DNA from: Hanleya hanleyi
Lineage: Eukaryota; Mollusca; Polyplacophora; Lepidopleurida; Hanleyidae
Direction: 5' to 3'
Length of the DNA: 64,000 nucleotides
NCBI GenBank assembly: GCA_036873755.1
Contig: JAVTVY010047934.1
Span: 171,540-235,539 of the forward strand
Every line of letters begins with the position of its first letter. The stretch's first letter is position 1. Positions 58,561 through 64,000 of the stretch are shown here, in pieces. A program made the translations under genes and the position numbers. The notes beneath the pieces were generated by a model. That model saw only the letters and a list, made by a program, of their open reading frames with translations. It was not told the DNA's origin and searched no databases.

Positions 58561-58922
58561 TCATTCATTTCCTGCTTGCAAATTTTCAATCTTGAAGCCA
58601 TTCTTAATTCCTTTCCCAATTATCCGTGTGGGATCTTCTTGTGATTGATTTAGAGGAAGTTTATTGGTCGTTTTTAAATTCCTATCCAAGTAATGCACCC
58701 TGGCATCCTTACAGTTCAATGCGGTAAGTTGCAAGAGTGATTTCTTGGTGAAATAGGAATATATTTGATTTCTAATTGCATTGGAATAACCACAACAATC
58801 TGAACCAATGTATGCAAAATTTTCATCCAAATCCTTGTAGCCATTTTGGAGATATTTGGCAAACACTGCCTATGACTATCATTTTGATCAGTAATTTTCA
58901 ATCTTCTCAGGTTTGCCCTTAA
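58561..58922 (-). repeat. Inverted duplication, right arm
   Basis: Partner of 57001-57362; its outer end abuts the LINE that starts at about 58915. The 1.2 kb between the arms has no recognised gene. Confidence 0.85.
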
Positions 58923-60059
58923 TGGTAATCTAATTAGCTCGCTATTAGAAGATTACGATATAGCATACCTTAATACCGGGACCGGAACAAGACTTAATCC
59001 AATTACGGGAGAAATGTCTGCCATTGACTTGGCAATTACTTCAGATAACTTGTCCCTAAAATCGAACTGGTATGTTGATCACTCAACTTCGTGTGGTTCG
59101 GACCATTTCACAGTCCATATATCAATTGGTTGTAGTTTTGTCACCAACAAACTGGGTGGCCCGCCACGCTGGATTCTCAAAAAAGCTAACTGGGTCCTTT
59201 TTAATAAAGAATGTGATAAACTTATTACGGGTGATTTAGCCGATGAGGATATAAATATTTTTCATAATAATTTAATTGGTTCCATAAATAGAGCGGCTGA
59301 GGTAAGCATTCCTCGGTCCACCAGTGGAAAATCTAGTCATAAATGCAGCCAGGCCATTAAAGAGAGAAAGAGGGCTAAAAATAAAGCGTCTCGGTCCCGT
59401 CTGTACGAGGATATAATTGATTTTAAGCACAAGAAAGCAAAGGCACAAAAGGTGATTAAATCTACACAAAGAGGGTATTGGCGGGACTATTGTTCCTCCA
59501 TTAACGAACACACATCAATTGGTAACGTCTGGCGTAAGGTCAAGGCCGTCAGTGGACAAAGTACTCAGACTAATATCCCAACAATCGTTGTGAACAACTC
59601 CAATTATGTCACTGACAAAGAAAAGTGTGATGTACTCGTTGACGGCTTTGCCAACGTCAGCAGTGATGCCAATTACGACCCAGATTTTCTTGCTCATAAA
59701 CGAACATTTGAGCAAGATAACCGTCATGTGTTTGATCATATTGCCTTCGACGAAATGCCAATCAATGAAGAATTCACCATGTTTGAGCTGAAACAAGCGA
59801 TTCGAGATACCAAGAGCTCCTCCCCAGGGGAGGATGGTATATCCTACGCTATGTTTCAGCATATGTCCGAATCATGTCTTAATGTTATTTTATTACTTTT
59901 TAACTCTATATGGTCTCGTATGGTTGTTATAAACATATTTTATTGCAAATATTGGAATAGGATTAGGTACAAGTTCTTGCAACTTACTAGACCTTCTCCT
60001 AATTACAATAAAAGAAATTACAGTATAGTATATGGCTTAAAGAACAAAACTTGATATAT
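58915..60059 (+). mobile_element. Internally deleted non-LTR retrotransposon
   Basis: Open frame from ALNGNLISSLLEDYDIAYLN through SAIDLAITSDNL and CGSDHFTVHI (the GSDH of an APE endonuclease), a long linker, then SSSPGEDGISYAMFQHM of the reverse transcriptase start. After NVILLLFNSIW the frame jumps to low-complexity 3' sequence, so the catalytic RT is deleted. The endonuclease N-terminus is also missing. Confidence 0.85.
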
Positions 60060-60179
60060 ACATATGTTTGTAAAGGGTAGTATGGTGTAAACATTTGCGT
60101 AATGATATGTACATTTCACTTAATCGTAACTACATATAACTTCTGTATGCTTGCATTTCATGCTTATACGATAGGCGCA

Positions 60180-60375
60180 TATACATATATATATGCATAG
60201 TAAGAATTCGGAAAAGGGTCAATATATTTATATATACATATAGACATACATGTACATGCACATATACATTATGGGAGCGACGTTCGGTCCTATTCACTCA
60301 CTATACATATACATATATACATACTCCCATATACACACATATATATACATGCACACACACATATACATACAAAAC
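60180..60375 (+). repeat. (ATAC)/(AT) microsatellite-rich stretch
   Basis: Runs of CATATACATATATATA-type sequence after the LINE; no gene. Confidence 0.7.
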
Positions 60376-60524
60376 AATAAAGCAGTCAGACAGCACAGTA
60401 GTATACAATACGTAAATTGGCGTAATAGCGCCTCACTGCGCATGCGCAGAACCTTGTGTGACGTCATAAGTGTGCGCAGAAAAAAAAAATGGGGCGGTAT
60501 TGGGGCGGTGTGCGCATGCGTGAT

Positions 60525-60957
60525 GTGTGGGAGGTGGGTACAAGATGGCCGCGAGTGTCATGTGTGGGAGGTGGGTACAAGATGGCCGCCAGTGTGAGTG
60601 ACATGTGGGAGGTGGGTACAAAATGGCCGCCAGTGTCATGTGGGGGAGGTGGGTACAAGATGGCCGCGAGTGAGATGTGGGAGGTGGGTACAAGATGGCC
60701 GCCAGTGTCAGTGAGATGTGGGAGGTGGGTACAAGATGGCCGCGAGTGTCATGATGTGGGAGGTGGGTACAAGATGGCCGCCAGTGTGAGTGAGATGTGG
60801 GAGGTGGGTACAAGATGGCCGCCAGTGTGAGTGAGATGTGGGAGGTGGGTACAAGATGGCCGCGAGTGTCATGATGTGGGAGGTGGGTACAAGATGGCCG
60901 CCAGTGTGAGTGAGATGTGGGAGGTGGGTACAAGATGGCCGCGAGTGTGAGTGAGTG
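60525..60957 (+). repeat. Minisatellite with a YY1-like site in every unit
   Basis: About ten units of ~39-48 bases: GTGGGAGGTGGGTACAAGAT followed by GGCCGC(G/C)AGTGT and a variable GAGTGAGAT. ACAAGATGGCCGC recurs in nearly every unit. ORFs read through it are artefacts of the repeat. Confidence 0.9.
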
Positions 60958-60969
60958 CAAGAATTTTAC

Positions 60970-61685
60970 AGGTACATCTGACCATTGTATACAGGTGCCT
61001 TATACCATTGTATACAGGTGCCTTATACCATTGTATACAGGTGCCTTATACCATTGTATACAGGTGCCTTATACCATTGTATACAGGTGCCTTATACCAT
61101 TGTATACAGGTACATCTGACCATTGTATACAGGTGCCTTATACCATTGTATACAGGTACATCTGACCATTGTATACAGGTGCCTTATACCATTGTATACA
61201 GGTGCTTTATACCATTGTATACAGGTGCCTTATACCATTGTATACAGGTACATCTGACCATTGTATACAGGTGCCTTATACCATTGTATACAGGTGCCTT
61301 ATACCATTGTATACAGGTGCCTTATACCATTGTATACAGGTACATCTGACCATTGTATACAGGTGCCTTATACCATTGTATACAGGTGCCTTATACCATT
61401 GTATACAGGTGCCTTATACCATTGTATACAGGTGCCTTATACCATTGTATACAGGTACATCTGACCATTGTATACAGGTGCCTTATACCATTGTATACAG
61501 GTGCCTTATACCATTGTATACAGGTGCCTTATACCATTGTATACCGGTGCCTTATACCATTGTATACAGGTGCCTTATACCATTGTATACAGGTGCCTTA
61601 TACCATTGTATACATGTGCCTTATACCATGGTATACAGGTGCCTTATACCATTGTATACAGGTGCCTTATACCATTTTATACAGC
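60970..61685 (+). repeat. 23-bp satellite, ~31 units of two types
   Basis: Main unit AGGTGCCTTATACCATTGTA + TAC; second type has AGGTACATCTGACCATT. The second type is at unit positions 1, 7, 9, 13, 17 and 22 (60970, 61108, 61154, 61246, 61338, 61453). No unit has a stop in any forward frame, so the long ORFs here are spurious. Confidence 0.95.
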
Positions 61686-62020
61686 AGAAATTGTCTTTGT
61701 AACGTCTTATTGTGACATCATGGCATTATTGTTGTTTTGTGACACTGTGGAACTGTAAAAATTCCATGAATGGAAAAGAATGCCTATCAAACCAGGGTTA
61801 GATCTAGGGTCTCACAGCGTCCGTGAAACGGACACAGGTACAAAATCAAATGAATTAAAAATGAATATGTTTTTGCAAAATATCAAATGATTTTTTTCAA
61901 AAATCAAATGATGTTTTTTGACGATGTTTGAAAGCCGTAAACCTGGACGAGTGTGTGTCAACTCGCGTTAGACAACTTATGGCAAGGGAGACAACTATGC
62001 ATCTATCCGTTGATAAGCTT

Positions 62021-62040
62021 GGCCACTAGGGGCGCGATAG
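62021..62040. promoter_or_regulatory. CTCF-like site
   Basis: GGCCACTAGGGGCGCGATAG matches the CTCF core but is one G short. Confidence 0.3.
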
Positions 62041-62079
62041 TTTTCGTTCTCCAGGCAGAGGTCAATACTATGAATGAAG

Positions 62080-62590
62080 TCGGAAATATGTACGTCTGTG
62101 AGTGTCTGGAGAGCTAGGCAGCGCACGTGCGTTCTCGCGTTGTATCTGCAATGACAAGCCGTCATGGCGGGACAGAAAGGTCAGGTATGAAAGCATACTG
62201 AAAGCTATCATACCTCGAAAGGTCGGTCTGGGGGAAATACGAAGGGTAGCGGCCGCACAAGAGGATGCGGTGTATTGGCTGGACATTTGAAAAAAAAAAT
62301 AAAGGAAGATGAAGGGTCTGACTGCCACAAAGTCGACGTTCTCTTTGCTCGATGCTGTGCTGCCGGTATTGAAAACACAGGTCAAGCAGATGTTGAACAC
62401 GACATGGAAAATGATGCAGGCATCGAAGCTGGGACAAATATATGTTCAACCCGTTGAGGCAGTCGAGGTGGGAAGAGAATTAGCTTCGAATGATATACAG
62501 CATGGTATAAAAATACTGTACAGAGGAATCTATTCAATAGAAATTTTGATAGCAGCAGCTGTAAATAATTTTAAAAGCAGATGATCAAAT
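62080..62590 (+). other. CpG-richer patch with broken open frames, unrecognised
   Basis: Around GCACGTGCG and ATGGCGGGACAGAAAG (62164) successive frames stay open in turn: RKVRYESILKAIIPRK, then KKKIKEDEGSDCHK, then SLLDAVLPVLKTQVKQM up to TGA at 62582. It could be a frameshifted relic gene or the 5' end of a gene; I cannot name it. Confidence 0.3.
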
Positions 62591-62604
62591 TAAACAAGAA
62601 GTAA

Positions 62605-63120
62605 AATGTGCATGATATGCTTGTCTGATCGACAAGACATGTGAAGCCAGGAATCGGTTAGAATGCTTCTAAGAGCATCAAGGGTCCCAGAGTTTCTCGG
62701 CGCCTAGGCGGCCCCTGAGCCCTAGTCTAATCAGCAAAAAGGTTAGTTGTTATTAGTTTAGTCAAAGTTGACATCATGGTATAGTATCAATCTGACAGCA
62801 CGTGGAAGTAAATGATCTGGAAATTCATGCAGCAAGTCCCTGCTCAACTTTGTCATTTTGAAACACAAGCAAGATCAGCCTGAATATGGTGAAAATTTGG
62901 AAAAAAAAGAAGTAAATTGTTCATTATCTACAGGTATCTGACAAGACATTTAAATAGCCAGAAATGGGCTCGAATGCTCCTGAGAGCATCTAAGACCCCA
63001 GAGCTTCCAGGGGCCTAGGCGGCCCCTGGACCCCGGCCTGTACGCTACGCCTCGCTGCGCTCGGCATTATTTTTTTCAAATAAGGACACTACTTTAAATT
63101 CCTGGATATAACCCTGCAAA
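62605..63120 (+). repeat. Two direct units of a GC-rich-tailed repeat
   Basis: GAATGCT-CT-AGAGCATC, CCCAGAG-TT and CCTAGGCGGCCCCTG blocks occur at 62658-62728 and again at 62969-63040, each preceded by a GACAAGACAT word. The second ends in CTACGCCTCGCTGCGCTCGG. Related to 10095-10250. Confidence 0.65.
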
Positions 63121-63601
63121 CCTACGAGTATTGAACTGATCCAAATCAACAATGGCTGACGCCAATATTTAACCCAGAGAATGACACCCAAAACAGAAAA
63201 TGTTTCAAACAGATAGTTCTACAGAATGTTGTTTGCTAATATTTTGAATGAATACTATAGTAATTGCATTTTACCAGTGACATAAGTTTCAGAACACAAC
63301 AATATATATTTCTCAAAAAATCAAACAAAACGTTCTCAATAGATTAGTTGGGACACACAACTAATTTATGCCACGGTATCTATTTTTACAGCTGTCAACT
63401 GTTATGGTTTGGTCACTATGTTGCGATTCAACGCAAGTATAGTACTAGCTTACCTGATAAAAGAAGTTTAGTCCAGATGTATACCATATCTCCCATACTC
63501 CCGGATGTATAATGCATATCTGTGGCTGTTTTTTTCCTGGGTGGGATATAACACACCATGCATTTGTATGCTAATCGAAATTCACATATTTCCTTCGGTA
63601 T

Positions 63602-63870
63602 ATAAACCGGCGCACACGAGAGATATCAGCTGAGCTAACGGCCTCAATTGTCTGTCAGCTCTGTTGTTGTTTCAGCGCACACGGTGAGCAAAAGTTTCAA
63701 GAAATTGATTTCAGTTCCCGCATAACGTCTTCTTCAAGTCCATTTTGAAGAGTCGAGCGTATGAATCGAGTCAAAATAACATGCTGAGCTGTTTGGCTTG
63801 CATTCACCGTACACACTCCGCGCGAGACGAAATTAGTTTAATATTTTTTCCCCCGCCTCGCGGTTCAGCC
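63602..63870. mobile_element. Relative of the foldback MITE at 40850
   Basis: GCGCACACGAGAGATATCAG, GAGCTAACGGCCTCAATTG and CAGCGCACACGGTGAGCAAA match the left half of that element; the right arm is diverged. Confidence 0.65.
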
Positions 63871-64000
63871 AATGAACTATTAGAAAAGCATATGTGTGTG
63901 CATAGTAATAAACCACGGGCGCCTAAAAAATGAACACATTTCATTACACTGTAGCGAATTGTTGCCATTGCACGTGTGAGTCAGTACGTTTTCATATCCA

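Noticed and set aside
60433..60960. 175-residue reverse-strand ORF
   Set aside because: Antisense reading of the YY1-site minisatellite.
60970..61685. CRISPR-like array
   Set aside because: Pure tandem units without spacers, in a eukaryotic genome, with no cas genes.
60951..61758. Long overlapping ORFs of up to 177 residues
   Set aside because: They are read-through of the stop-free 23-bp satellite in all three frames.

Overview
This is nuclear DNA from an intron-rich animal. Exons are short, splice sites are canonical GT/AG, and introns and flanks are AT-rich and packed with transposon debris; there are no bacterial operons. A functional-looking threonine aldolase, a TK1-type thymidine kinase and a CLEC16A/ema start exon, together with very many short inverted-repeat elements and jockey/CR1-type LINEs, fit a marine invertebrate. 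A mollusc or another lophotrochozoan is my best guess, but the phylum is not proven by anything I can read.

Layout. (1) About 4.1-15.0 kb, + strand: thymidine kinase 1, six exons carrying everything from the P-loop to the C-terminal KEN box; the short first exon was not found. Its introns hold a hAT-like element, a foldback element, two copies of a TTAA-flanked element, and a 2.9-kb element with perfect 35-bp ends that contains a CpG-rich E2F/ETS/CTCF-like motif cluster. (2) 18.3-25 kb: a degenerate ~160-bp tandem repeat, a 2.3-kb element with a 9-bp target duplication, and another tandem repeat. (3) 23.6-41.9 kb, - strand: L-threonine aldolase, nine exons giving a complete 369-residue protein. 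Its introns hold a long purine tract, a decayed copy of one of its own exons, a broken LINE, and a 2.1-kb element with 250-bp palindromic arms. (4) 42.4-49.4 kb: a complex of nested inverted repeats whose core is a ~1.3-kb unit with direct repeats at both ends, a TATA box and one acidic/helical ORF preceded out of frame by a zinc-finger-like peptide. (5) 51.3-53.9 kb: a 2.5-kb element with short inverted ends, a direct flanking duplication and eight copies of a 14-bp motif clustered near its ends. (6) 56.5 kb to the end, + strand: first coding exon of CLEC16A/ema with an upstream ORF, then an intron with a 360-bp inverted duplication, a deleted LINE, a minisatellite with a YY1-like site in each unit, and a 23-bp satellite.

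TK1 makes dTMP for DNA synthesis in S phase. Threonine aldolase cleaves threonine/allo-threonine to glycine and acetaldehyde. There is no obvious shared pathway, but the two genes also lie close together in vertebrates (TK1 near THA1/THA1P), so the linkage looks ancient. The most novel material is in the mobile elements of regions 4 and 5.
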